Shown here piece after piece: positions 1 to 7,354 of a DNA stretch of 40,900 nt; the stretch's first letter is position 1; each line of letters begins with the position of its first letter. The stretch lies in IMG/VR virus record IMGVR_UViG_3300027833_000099, positions 1 to 40,900 of that record; one strand, written 5' to 3'. The notes under the pieces are model-generated. The model ran no database searches. It was given only the letters and a program-made list of their open reading frames with translations, and had not been told where the DNA came from. The DNA is from a virus. Both the position numbers and the translations under genes were made by a program.

Positions 1-140
1 TTTCTGGTTATATGCTCCAGGATACTCTCCAGTTAACGCTCCAGTACACGCTCCAGTTAACGCTCCAGTACACGCTCCAGGCCGTTAGTTTATTAAACCT
101 TATAACGGCTGCACTAGGTCAAAAGGCCTATTATATAACA
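1..140. repeat. Left copy of the terminal direct repeat
   Basis: These bases recur at 40737-40900. Positions 1-20 equal 40737-40756, and 15-140 equal 40775-40900 without mismatch. The only difference is the number of GATACTCTCCAG units: one here, three in the right copy. This is what an assembler leaves when it runs past the join of a circular or terminally redundant molecule, with a tandem repeat of uncertain copy number. A true fixed direct terminal repeat cannot be excluded. The copy carries the CTCCAG array and the GCCGTTA inverted repeat described at the right end. Confidence 0.9.
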
Positions 141-500
141 TGAGCAGCAGGAGTTTAATCTGGTGTTGTTGTTGGTGTTGGTGTTGGTGTTGTATTGGCT
201 CCAGTATATGCTCCAGGTGTTACTCCTAGACATTCTATTTTACACTAATCAAGGCCACAAAGAGCACAAAAAAATGAGCAGCAAACCACAAACAGAAACC
301 AAAAAAGAAGCAAAAAAATAATTACAGCAGTTAAAAAATGCAGCAATTAGGCCAGGAATCAAGGCCAAAAATCAAAAAAATAAATTATTAAAAATCATTG
401 ATTTACGCAATTTGAGCCTTGTTTTAGGGTAGTCTAATATTCACACTAGATTTTCGGATTTTCAACTTTTATTACACTTACTGCATAATATATATTTTAG
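141..500. other. Non-coding stretch with GGTGTT and CTCCAG repeats
   Basis: No convincing gene is seen. Bases 165-194 are a short tandem array of GTT/GGTGTT units. CTCCAG recurs at 199 and 211 with CTCCTA at 223, again in 12-bp steps, so the junction array continues here in degenerate form. Two tiny frames open with the same ATGAGCAGCA word: 140-229 (29 codons, Cys/Trp-rich) and 274-321 (15 codons, Lys-rich). Both look incidental. From 322 to 500 the sequence is A+T-rich with no clear structure. Confidence 0.6.
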
Positions 501-555
501 TTCCAAACTTTATTATTTATTCTTTGTTATATTGTACATAAATATTGTAACTTTG
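501..555 (+). promoter_or_regulatory. Candidate promoter of the packaging/tail operon
   Basis: TTCCAAACT (501-509), 17 nt, then TTATATTGTAC (527-537). The same words with the same 17-nt gap precede the head operon (23881-23917), and a close variant lies at 3323-3359. A second box, TAACTTTG (548-555), fits the Bacteroidetes -7 consensus TAnnTTTG with a TTTG at 523-526, and ends four bases before the ATG at 560. Either or both boxes could drive the terminase genes; from the second the mRNA would be nearly leaderless. Reading based on motif identity only. Confidence 0.55.
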
Positions 556-559
556 TAAA

Positions 560-1069
560 ATGAACAAAAGAGATCAAGAAAGAGCTGATAAGAGGAATGC
601 CAAGCTGCTTCAAAAGGAGGAAGATTTAAAAACTATTAAGGCTGTAGTTTCTAATAAAAAAACTTCAGCTTTAGACATCACAAAAGACTCAGGAAAGGCT
701 ACATCATTGGTTAGTTATAAAAGAACTACTGAAGTTGTAAAATTAATTTTAAGAGGAGTAAGATATACTGATATAATGGAGTATTGTGAAGCTCATTGGG
801 GGATTAAGAGGAGGATGGCTAGTATCTATTATAAAAAGGCATTAGAAACTTTTGCAGAGCAATTTTCTGAGGAAAGAGAATATGAAATGGATAAACATGC
901 GATCATGTTGCAAGATTTATACAGTCAAGGATATAAGGCAGGGGATTTGAATATCTGTAGATTGTTGCTTCAGGATATTGCAAAAATGAAAGGGATTGTA
1001 ATTGATAGAGTTGATGTTACTAGTGGTGGGGAAGGTTTTGTATTTAACTATAAGCCACCAGAGGAGTAG
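560..1069 (+). CDS. Terminase small subunit
   Basis: 169 aa, DNA-recognition subunit of the packaging motor, expected to bind the phage packaging site and load the large terminase. A lysine/glutamate-rich N-terminus is followed by a helix-turn-helix-like stretch at about residues 58-95 (RYTDIMEYC, then RRMASIYYKKALE), a helical oligomerisation region, and a C-terminus with DVTSGGEGF, a tail very common in small terminases of gut and marine phages. It lies at the head of the operon just upstream of the large terminase. The ATG at 560 sits four bases after a TAACTTTG promoter box, so no ribosome-binding site is possible on a transcript from that box. Confidence 0.75.
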   Translation: MNKRDQERADKRNAKLLQKEEDLKTIKAVVSNKKTSALDITKDSGKATSLVSYKRTTEVVKLILRGVRYTDIMEYCEAHWGIKRRMASIYYKKALETFAEQFSEEREYEMDKHAIMLQDLYSQGYKAGDLNICRLLLQDIAKMKGIVIDRVDVTSGGEGFVFNYKPPEE

Positions 1070-1078
1070 ATATAATAT

Positions 1079-1137
1079 CCCCATATAATCGCTTAAACAA
1101 AAGCACGACAACTCCGTTATCACTTTTGTTAAAGGGG
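1079..1137. other. Inverted repeat between terminase small subunit and next gene
   Basis: AACAAAAG (1096-1103) and CTTTTGTT (1123-1130) form a perfect 8-bp inverted repeat around a 19-nt loop, flanked by CCCC (1079-1082) and GGGG (1134-1137), which could extend the pairing. There is no T-run after it, so it is a poor intrinsic terminator; an RNA structure or protein-binding site, or an element of the packaging site, are equally possible. The 154-bp gap otherwise holds only a 12-codon frame (1183-1221). Confidence 0.4.
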
Positions 1138-1223
1138 TATATATCTTTAAAGTAATTAACTAAACTTTAGAGTGCTAATATAATGAAAATAATTAACATA
1201 GTTTGGAATAAAAAAGAATAAAA

Positions 1224-1814
1224 ATGACATACATAATTAAAGCTAGAAAAGTTAAGAATGCTGGTAAATCTGCACATGTAAGAACAACATTAGACAGAGG
1301 AACTACAAGTAAATCACTTGTTAAGTCTTTAAAGAAACATACATCTGAAGGTAAATATATTAAGGCAGAAACACAAAGAGAAGATATTATAAAATCAGTT
1401 GGTGGGAGCAAAACAGAGTTTGTAGAAGGAACTGTCTATGCTATAACAATAACTTTTTTTGGAACAGAAGAAGATGTACTGCATCCTGGATTAACTCTTG
1501 GGGAAATAAAAAACTTATCTTCCTATGTTGTAATGCCAGAAGAATCAGAAAGTTTCTATGATACTATAGTTGCTCATGCTGCTTTTCTTGAAAATGATCC
1601 TGCAACTCCATCTACTCCATCTGGAACAATAACATTAGAGCAATTTAAAGTAATGGTTAATAAAAGTAAGCAATTTCCAGATTTAAAGTATGTTGTTAAT
1701 AATGGTCAAGGAGCAAACAGTACGATACAGAATTATATTAAAACAACTTGGCTTCCTGCTAATTTACCTTCTGATGTTCCAAGTCTTGAGCAAAATCAAA
1801 TATTTAACCTATAA
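1224..1814 (+). CDS. Unknown protein between the terminase subunits
   Basis: 196 aa, not recognised. It is soluble in appearance, with a basic N-terminal third (residues 1-55, many Lys/Arg), a central beta-rich stretch (about 65-110) and a Pro/Ser/Thr linker near residue 128. The C-terminal part (about 133-185, TLEQFKVMVNKSKQFPDLKY) looks helical. It sits between the two terminase genes, so a role in packaging or DNA binding is possible but unproven. The ATG is preceded by an A-rich leader without a Shine-Dalgarno sequence, as in most genes here. Confidence 0.6.
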   Translation: MTYIIKARKVKNAGKSAHVRTTLDRGTTSKSLVKSLKKHTSEGKYIKAETQREDIIKSVGGSKTEFVEGTVYAITITFFGTEEDVLHPGLTLGEIKNLSSYVVMPEESESFYDTIVAHAAFLENDPATPSTPSGTITLEQFKVMVNKSKQFPDLKYVVNNGQGANSTIQNYIKTTWLPANLPSDVPSLEQNQIFNL

Positions 1815-1824
1815 ATAAAAAACA

Positions 1825-1998
1825 ATGAAAGAATTTAATAAAGGAATTGACAAGGTAATGGATAATGCTGGGTTTTTAGAGTATTTTTTTGGCATTATAG
1901 CTTTTTGTGCTGTATTTCCAGTTGGAATGACATATTTTATACTGGTTAAACTTATAATGCAACCATCATACAAATTATTTCGTAAAATTTGGAAATAG
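1825..1998 (+). CDS. Small membrane protein overlapping the large terminase start
   Basis: 57 aa, unrecognised. One long hydrophobic span at about residues 20-45 (FFGIIAFCAVFPVGMTYFIL) predicts one, perhaps two, membrane segments, followed by a basic C-terminus (KLFRKIWK). ATG 1825 follows an A-rich leader ten bases after the previous stop. The last ten bases overlap the TTG start of the large terminase, suggesting translational coupling. Membrane proteins are unusual between terminase genes; function unknown. Confidence 0.5.
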   Translation: MKEFNKGIDKVMDNAGFLEYFFGIIAFCAVFPVGMTYFILVKLIMQPSYKLFRKIWK

Positions 1999-3308
1999 AT
2001 TTTAATCCCACCCCAAAACAAGATAAAGCTTGGAATTATCTTCACGATCAAGAAACAAGTGAAGTTCTTTTTGGAGGAAGTGCTGGAGGAGGTAAAAGTT
2101 ATTTTGGAGCAGCTTGGTTATTGTATTCTTGCCTTCGTTATCCTGGAACTCGCTGGTTAATGGGTAGAGCTGTATTGAAAACACTAAAAGAAACAACTTT
2201 AAACTCTTTTTTCATGGTTTGTAGTGATTGGGGAGTTAAAAAAGGAGAAACTTACAAATTTAATGCCCAAAGTAATGTTATTGAGTTTACAAATGGCAGT
2301 ACAATACTTTTAAAAGACCTTTATCAATACCCTGCTGATCCAAACTTTGATTCACTTGGTTCACTAGAAATTTCAGGTGCTTTTATAGATGAGGTGAACC
2401 AATGTACAGAAAAGGCAAAGAATGTTGTAGCTTCCAGGATTCGTTTTATGCTTTCTGACTATAAATTACGACCAAAAGTGCTTATGAGTTGTAATCCTGC
2501 GAAAAATTGGGTGTATGACTTCTATAAACAAGATAGAGATGGTACTTTAGCTACTCATAAGAAGTTTGTTAAGGCTAAATTATCAGACAACCCTCATATT
2601 TCAGAATTTTATGAAGAACAATTAAAGAAACTTGATCCAGTATCAAGAGAAAGACTATTACATGGTAACTGGGAGTATGATTCTGGAGAAGATAGACTTT
2701 TTGACTATGAATCAGTATTAAACATGTTTACTAACTCATCTGTATCTGAAGATGAAGGAGAAAGGTATCTTTCATGTGATATTGCTCTACTTGGAAGTGA
2801 TAAATTAGTGATTTGTGTCTGGTATGGCATGGTTGTTAAAGAAATAGTTACAAAAGACAAGACATCTGCCGATAATGTGGAGAAACTGATAAGAAACCTA
2901 GCAGAAATACACAAAATACCACAAAAAAACATCATAATAGATAGTGATGGAGTAGGCCAATATCTCTCTCATTACATGAAAGGAGTGCAACCTTTTGTAA
3001 ATAATGCCAAACCTTTAAGTAAAGAGAGTTATCAGAATTTAAAGACACAATGCTATTATAAACTTGCAGAACAGATAAATGTAGGTAATATCTGGGTAAA
3101 ATGCAATGATACTGACCTTAGAAACAAGATTATTGAAGAATTTGAGGTTATTAGAAGAAAAAACATAGATAATGATAGTAAATTGGCAATTCTATCAAAA
3201 AAAGAAATGAAAGCTGTTTTAGGGCATTCTCCAGATTTTGCAGATGCTCTTATGATGAGAATGAGATATTTATTTAAAGGAGGTAACAGAATATTAGGCT
3301 GGAGGTAA
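1989..3308 (+). CDS. Terminase large subunit
   Basis: 439 aa, the ATPase-nuclease that pumps DNA into the prohead and cuts it. The N-terminal ATPase carries a Walker A (GGSAGGGKS, residues 29-37) and Walker B (GAFIDE, 130-135). The C-terminal RNase H-like nuclease shows acidic candidates at D264 (SCDIAL), D318/D320 (IIIDSDGVG) and D416/D419 (SPDFADAL). Length is usual for the family. The only start that keeps the residues before Walker A is TTG 1989, which overlaps the upstream small gene; the next ATG would remove the P-loop. It should act with the 560-1069 small subunit and the portal at 27000-28313, which is oddly far away. Confidence 0.93.
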   Translation: MEIDFNPTPKQDKAWNYLHDQETSEVLFGGSAGGGKSYFGAAWLLYSCLRYPGTRWLMGRAVLKTLKETTLNSFFMVCSDWGVKKGETYKFNAQSNVIEFTNGSTILLKDLYQYPADPNFDSLGSLEISGAFIDEVNQCTEKAKNVVASRIRFMLSDYKLRPKVLMSCNPAKNWVYDFYKQDRDGTLATHKKFVKAKLSDNPHISEFYEEQLKKLDPVSRERLLHGNWEYDSGEDRLFDYESVLNMFTNSSVSEDEGERYLSCDIALLGSDKLVICVWYGMVVKEIVTKDKTSADNVEKLIRNLAEIHKIPQKNIIIDSDGVGQYLSHYMKGVQPFVNNAKPLSKESYQNLKTQCYYKLAEQINVGNIWVKCNDTDLRNKIIEEFEVIRRKNIDNDSKLAILSKKEMKAVLGHSPDFADALMMRMRYLFKGGNRILGWR

Positions 3309-3322
3309 AAAGTGATTTTTTG

Positions 3323-3359
3323 TTCCATAAAGTTCCAGATACTTTTTGTTATATTGTAT
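3323..3359 (+). promoter_or_regulatory. Candidate promoter after the large terminase
   Basis: TTCCATAAA (3323-3331), 17 nt, TTATATTGTAT (3349-3359): same layout as the elements at 501 and 23881. The TATATTG box ends at 3356, so the ATG at 3361 lies four bases downstream and the transcript would be leaderless or nearly so. It would give the tail genes their own promoter. Confidence 0.55.
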
Positions 3360-3360
3360 A

Positions 3361-3759
3361 ATGGATAAATATGTTGAGATTTATTGCTTAAACAAGTTAC
3401 ATTCTAGGTTAGTTTGTACTTTTTTAAAAGATCTACAAGATATTATAGATGATGCCACTTATTATGATGAAGATGTTTTTAGTTTTGAAGAAGTTATTGC
3501 AGAATGTGTTATTTATCACAATAAACTAGGAGCTTCTTGTGTTGCAGGAGAAGTAGAGATTAAAAATTGGTATCATTCATTAGCAAATAATGTTTATTGG
3601 GCTACTAATGGTTATTTTGCAGCTCTTGAAAACGAAGGTAATATAATGATTTATAAGAAAAAAGTTATATCTTTGATTGAAAATTTTATACTAGAGCTTG
3701 ATCTAGCTTTAGTTATAGATCCTTTAACTTATGTAGATGGAAAAATAAACCTAAACTAA
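3361..3759 (+). CDS. Unknown acidic protein upstream of the tail chaperone
   Basis: 132 aa, not recognised. Mostly helical in appearance, acidic in the first half (DDATYYDEDVFSFEE) with a hydrophobic C-terminal helix (LIENFILELDLALVI). I take ATG 3361 as the start rather than the in-frame TTG at 3346, because the TTG lies inside a promoter-like element. Its last base overlaps the next gene's ATG (TAATG), so the two are probably translated together. Position suggests a virion or tail-assembly role, by context only. Confidence 0.55.
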   Translation: MDKYVEIYCLNKLHSRLVCTFLKDLQDIIDDATYYDEDVFSFEEVIAECVIYHNKLGASCVAGEVEIKNWYHSLANNVYWATNGYFAALENEGNIMIYKKKVISLIENFILELDLALVIDPLTYVDGKINLN

Positions 3760-4409
3760 TGACTGAATTTAATCTAAATGATAATATTATAGAACTTCCA
3801 GATAATTGGATGGAGGTTAGTTTTGGCGATTTTGTAGGGTTTACTAAACTGATACAAAACTTTGTTAATAGAGAAGCTGCTAATAAAAATGATGTTACAA
3901 AAGAATGGGAAAATGCTCTTTTAGATTTAAAGGATAACACTCAAATACTTTGTTATTGGTCTAAGCTAACAGAAGAGCAAGTAAGTATGCTAGATATAGA
4001 TGTAGCTGCTAATTTAATGAATCATCTTACATTCTTAAATGAGTCTTATGTTCCTATACATATAGAATCATTTGTATTAAAAGAAGAAAAATTTTATTTA
4101 CCAGTAGAGTTTATGCAAAAATCATCTTTTGGTAGATATATAGAAGCCGAACAATTAGAATTACATAGTAATATGTTAGATAAAGGTAATTTAGATATAT
4201 TGCCAAGACAAATTGCTATACTTTGTAAAAAAGAAGGAGAAAGTGAAAAGCTAGATGATGGAATAATAGATAAACGAGCAGAAATGTTTAAAAAATTAGA
4301 TATGGCAACCATTTGGGATGTCGCTTTTTTTTTGAACAAGTTAGAACAAAGATTAGTGATCAGTTCCCTAACCTTTCAGGAGGTGGAGGAGATGCAAAAG
4401 CAAGGATAG
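3759..4409 (+). CDS. Tail assembly chaperone-like protein (gpG-type short form)
   Basis: 216 aa. N-terminus IIELPDNWMEVSFGDF resembles proteins of Bacteroidetes phages that open with an 'LP..W.ev' motif; the rest is helical and acidic. The identification as a gpG-type chaperone, which would coat the tape measure protein before tail polymerisation, rests on a second overlapping frame (4313-4609) that has no ATG of its own and is reachable by -1 slippage on a T9 run. The short form ends at TAG 4407-4409. Unlike in lambda, the tape measure gene is not next; about 7 kb of tail genes lie between. Confidence 0.5.
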   Translation: MTEFNLNDNIIELPDNWMEVSFGDFVGFTKLIQNFVNREAANKNDVTKEWENALLDLKDNTQILCYWSKLTEEQVSMLDIDVAANLMNHLTFLNESYVPIHIESFVLKEEKFYLPVEFMQKSSFGRYIEAEQLELHSNMLDKGNLDILPRQIAILCKKEGESEKLDDGIIDKRAEMFKKLDMATIWDVAFFLNKLEQRLVISSLTFQEVEEMQKQG

Positions 4410-4609
4410 CTGCAAAATCAACAATAGATGGTTATGGTTGGTTAAATTCCTTGTATAACATTGCTCAAGATGGAATATTTACCTTGCCAGGTGAAACTCC
4501 CCTTGTAAGTGTTCAGTTAGCTAATCTTTTTGATATATTGACATATTTATCTTGGAAATCTGCTTGTAATCAGTATGAAAAAAGTTTAAATGAATTACAT
4601 AATAAATAA
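3759..4609 (+). CDS. Candidate -1 frameshift product (gpGT-type long form)
   Basis: If ribosomes slip back one base on the T run at 4325-4333, the 3759 frame continues in the 4313-4609 frame to give a 283-aa fusion: ...DVAFF from frame one, then FEQVRTKISDQFPN onward. The added segment has a GGGG linker (about residue 205) and a helical C-terminal domain (WLNSLYNIAQDGIF, then LANLFDILTYLSW). It has no ATG, only a TTG at 4313, so a fusion is the simpler reading. This mirrors the G/GT arrangement of many long-tailed phages. A homopolymer length error joining one longer gene is the main alternative. Confidence 0.5.
4325..4333 (+). promoter_or_regulatory. Candidate -1 slippery site (T9)
   Basis: In the upstream frame the codons read GCT TTT TTT TTG, so T_TTT_TTT fits the X_XXY_YYZ heptamer and both tRNAs can re-pair after a one-base backward shift. 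An AGGAGG-containing purine block lies about 45 nt downstream (near 4378), unusual in a genome that lacks Shine-Dalgarno sites. Confidence 0.5.
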
Positions 4610-4612
4610 AAT

Positions 4613-5320
4613 ATGAGTACCTATAATACTACCTACGATTTAACATCATTAATGACAGACTTTCAGACTTGTGCAAAAGCTGCTGGTTTTTGTACTGTTA
4701 AATTTGGAAAGCCAGACCATATAAATTTTGATCATAATATTTGTTATGATTTGCTTAATATTGATTACCCTTCATCTTATATTGCAGAAGGTATTAAAGA
4801 AGTTTATACTTTTGAATTAGTATTAGCTAGACCATTAAACAGAGGTAGCAAAGAGGGTATTCAAAAATTTGACAATTATGCTGTTACAGCAATGGCTGCT
4901 CTTGAATTAAAGTTATGGAATATGTTGTCTTGCCTTGCACTTGGTATTAGTGGTGGTGGTGGGTGTAAAGCTCATATACCAAAACATAAAATTCAAATAT
5001 ATAGAGATAAAGGAACTTACAATGATAATTTAATAACTTTAAAAGTTAAGTTTGATGCTATAGCAAATATTGCTGTAACTGTAGATCCTTGTAGTAATGG
5101 TGGTGGTGGGGAAGGATGTGATAGCCCTTGTGCAGAGTATTTTGGTGCTTGTGGATGTACTGATCCATTAGCAATTAACTATGATCCTAATGCTGGGGTT
5201 GATGATGGAACTTGTTGTTATGGAGAAGGAGAACAGCCATGTGTAGAGAATGATGGTAGTGTATTCCCTCCAGCTTTCCCTGATGATCAAACAAGTAACC
5301 CAGAATTAGACATAGACTAA
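4613..5320 (+). CDS. Virion protein with a flavobacterial Cys-rich CTDP repeat
   Basis: 235 aa. Residues 1-157 resemble a small tail-completion or tail-terminator fold by position and beta-rich pattern, but I do not recognise the family. After a GGGG linker (about 163-166), residues 181-202 carry one copy of the GCTDPLAINYDPNA...DDGTC motif, a Cys-rich repeat abundant in secreted and surface proteins of marine Flavobacteriia. About ten cysteines cluster in residues 160-210. The remainder is acidic and proline-rich. The repeat is probably displayed on the virion and was likely taken from a host. It is the strongest single host clue in the window. Confidence 0.6.
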   Translation: MSTYNTTYDLTSLMTDFQTCAKAAGFCTVKFGKPDHINFDHNICYDLLNIDYPSSYIAEGIKEVYTFELVLARPLNRGSKEGIQKFDNYAVTAMAALELKLWNMLSCLALGISGGGGCKAHIPKHKIQIYRDKGTYNDNLITLKVKFDAIANIAVTVDPCSNGGGGEGCDSPCAEYFGACGCTDPLAINYDPNAGVDDGTCCYGEGEQPCVENDGSVFPPAFPDDQTSNPELDID

Positions 5321-5322
5321 GA

Positions 5323-5862
5323 GTGAGTAGATTAAGCAGTATAGATAATTTAGTAAAAGGAGCTGGTAAAATTGCTGAAAAAAGAATAAGAAAGCAGTTA
5401 AATATTATCAGAACTAAAGGTGGTGATCCTAGTACAAAAAGGATGACAACTTCTGGAGATTTATCAAAAAGTCTTAAATCAGAGGTTACAAATGCTGGTG
5501 GTAATAGAATAACTGTAGTTGTAACTACAGAACATAAATATGGTTTATTTTTAGACAGAGGAATTAATGATGTTCCTTTTTCTAAAGGTTCAGGAGAAGG
5601 AGGAAAGCCAGGAAGTGCATATATAAGAGGATTAGCTGCCTGGGCTGCTAAAAAGTTTTATAAAGGAGATTATAAAAAAGGATTAAAAGCTGCTTTTCGT
5701 ATTGCAGCAACTCAGAAGCAGAAAAACAAAGCTCCTATGAATTTAGGTTGGGTGCAAGAGATAGTAAGACAATTAGATAATGAATTAGTAGAGTATATGA
5801 GATCACAAGTTATGATGGCTGTTAATATAGATGCTCATAGAGCTTTACATAGAACAATATAA
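5323..5862 (+). CDS. Tail completion / neck protein, HK97 gp10-like
   Basis: 179 aa. The arrangement GDLSKSLKSEV, then a beta hairpin (ITVVVTTEHKYGLFLDRG), then YIRGLAAWAAKKF and a C-terminal helix matches the HK97 gp10-like head-tail joining family in pattern; these proteins sit at the head-tail junction. The start is GTG 5323, two bases after the preceding stop; no ATG is available before the conserved region. Its neighbours are tail genes, which supports the call. Moderate certainty. Confidence 0.55.
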   Translation: MSRLSSIDNLVKGAGKIAEKRIRKQLNIIRTKGGDPSTKRMTTSGDLSKSLKSEVTNAGGNRITVVVTTEHKYGLFLDRGINDVPFSKGSGEGGKPGSAYIRGLAAWAAKKFYKGDYKKGLKAAFRIAATQKQKNKAPMNLGWVQEIVRQLDNELVEYMRSQVMMAVNIDAHRALHRTI

Positions 5863-5866
5863 AAAT

Positions 5867-7354
5867 ATGGCAACAGCAATGAAATTAATGATGATGCAAG
5901 ATATAAATAGAGTCTTTGTATCTGCATATAGGCCTATTTTAATGACTGCTTATATATCTGATGGTGATGTAGCACATTTAAGAGGAGAATTATATATAGA
6001 TTCTGGTTATCAAAATGGAATTAAAGATCAATGGGTTTCTACTGGAGTTATGATGAATGCTTACACAAAAACACTTGATGGAACAGCACAACCTGGAATG
6101 TTTGAATTTAATGTTATGGAATACTGTAGACATTATACTGGTCAAGCTAATAGTCCTATGTGGTCATGGGCTACTTATGTTTCAATGGGTAGATTAGAAA
6201 CTAATAGATTTCAACTTAGAATTTGGCCAGTAAGATATTCTGCTACTGCTCAAGGACAAACTTATGATGCTCTTGAAGATATAATAAGCTCAACAGCTTT
6301 TATAGCAACTCCAGCAAATACAGATATAAACATAAGTACATCATCTTGGAGCACTTTTGGTCATTTAGATAGATACACTTTAGGAGCAAATTTAATTGCA
6401 GGTAGTACCCCTGAAACTACACTTCCATTAACTAGGATGCCTAATCCTTTTAATAATGATTATAGACATGGGCAACACATAAGTATGTTTGACCAGCAAG
6501 GAGATTCTTTATATACATATTTTAATAAAACCACATCTAGTCCTAAATTATATGTACTTATAATTAGATATAATGATGGAATTAATGCGACTGGAGCAGA
6601 CTTTATAGATGTTACTCCCAAAGTTGAAGAAAAGTTTAGATTACCAGTACATCCAAAATCACTTGATATGTTTTTAGCATTTTCCTCTGGAGCTCCTTAC
6701 AATAAAATAGTAAACGCTAGTGGTGAATTAATTTGTAAAAGAGTAGCAATCTGTATGATGGCTGGATCTGGTTTTTTTTCTATTAATAATTTTTGGAGCA
6801 CTAGTCATTATGAAAATACTAGCTATGTACTAGCACATTGGCAAAATATACATTATGATAATTCAACTAAAAATTTTTTAGACCACAATGATTTTAATAA
6901 AGTACATGATATAAATCAAGGAAAATGTGAAAGAACTAAGTTTATTTTTCAAAACAGATTAGGAGGTTTTGATTGGTTTAGTTCTTATGGAACTCATAAG
7001 CAAGGTGTTACATTAAGTGGAACTAAATATGAAAGAGGTAATAATGGTAGTTTTCACAATGGTTATCACACAAGAACTTGGTTAAACACAGAAAGAGAAG
7101 ATAATTATACTGTAGTAACTCAACCAGTTGATAAAAAAACTGCACTCTGGTTATCTGAATTAGCTACAAGTGCAAGAGTATGGGTGCAAATGCCATACGA
7201 ACATGTAGAGAATCACGATCCTATGGGAGCAAATCAATTATTTCCTATATTAATTAACCCTAACACTTTTGAATTATATTCATCAGATGAAAGCACATAT
7301 TTTGTGCAATTTGAATATACTTTATCTAGTCAAAAAACACAACCTAGAGGATAA
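5867..7354 (+). CDS. Tail structural protein (distal tail / tip region)
   Basis: 495 aa from ATG 5867. An in-frame ATG at 5831 lies inside the upstream gene and is less likely. The protein is beta-rich with no membrane segment. A C-terminal block (IFQNRLGGFDWFSSYG, about residues 362-377, and DKKTALWLSELATSARVWV, about 434-452) recalls tail-tip or baseplate-attached proteins of Bacteroidetes phages. Its stop overlaps the ATG of the next, very large tail gene (TAATG), so both are probably made together. Assigned to the tail by position and pattern; the exact role (Dit-like or collar) is inference. Confidence 0.5.
   Translation: MATAMKLMMMQDINRVFVSAYRPILMTAYISDGDVAHLRGELYIDSGYQNGIKDQWVSTGVMMNAYTKTLDGTAQPGMFEFNVMEYCRHYTGQANSPMWSWATYVSMGRLETNRFQLRIWPVRYSATAQGQTYDALEDIISSTAFIATPANTDINISTSSWSTFGHLDRYTLGANLIAGSTPETTLPLTRMPNPFNNDYRHGQHISMFDQQGDSLYTYFNKTTSSPKLYVLIIRYNDGINATGADFIDVTPKVEEKFRLPVHPKSLDMFLAFSSGAPYNKIVNASGELICKRVAICMMAGSGFFSINNFWSTSHYENTSYVLAHWQNIHYDNSTKNFLDHNDFNKVHDINQGKCERTKFIFQNRLGGFDWFSSYGTHKQGVTLSGTKYERGNNGSFHNGYHTRTWLNTEREDNYTVVTQPVDKKTALWLSELATSARVWVQMPYEHVENHDPMGANQLFPILINPNTFELYSSDESTYFVQFEYTLSSQKTQPRG

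Noticed and set aside
140-229. 29-codon Cys/Trp-rich frame
   Set aside because: It is the direct reading of GTT/GGTGTT tandem repeats, has no leader of the usual type and nothing supports translation.
5831-5866. Earlier ATG (5831) for the tail protein gene
   Set aside because: It lies within the 3' end of the gp10-like gene, while ATG 5867 has a standard A-rich leader directly after that gene's stop.
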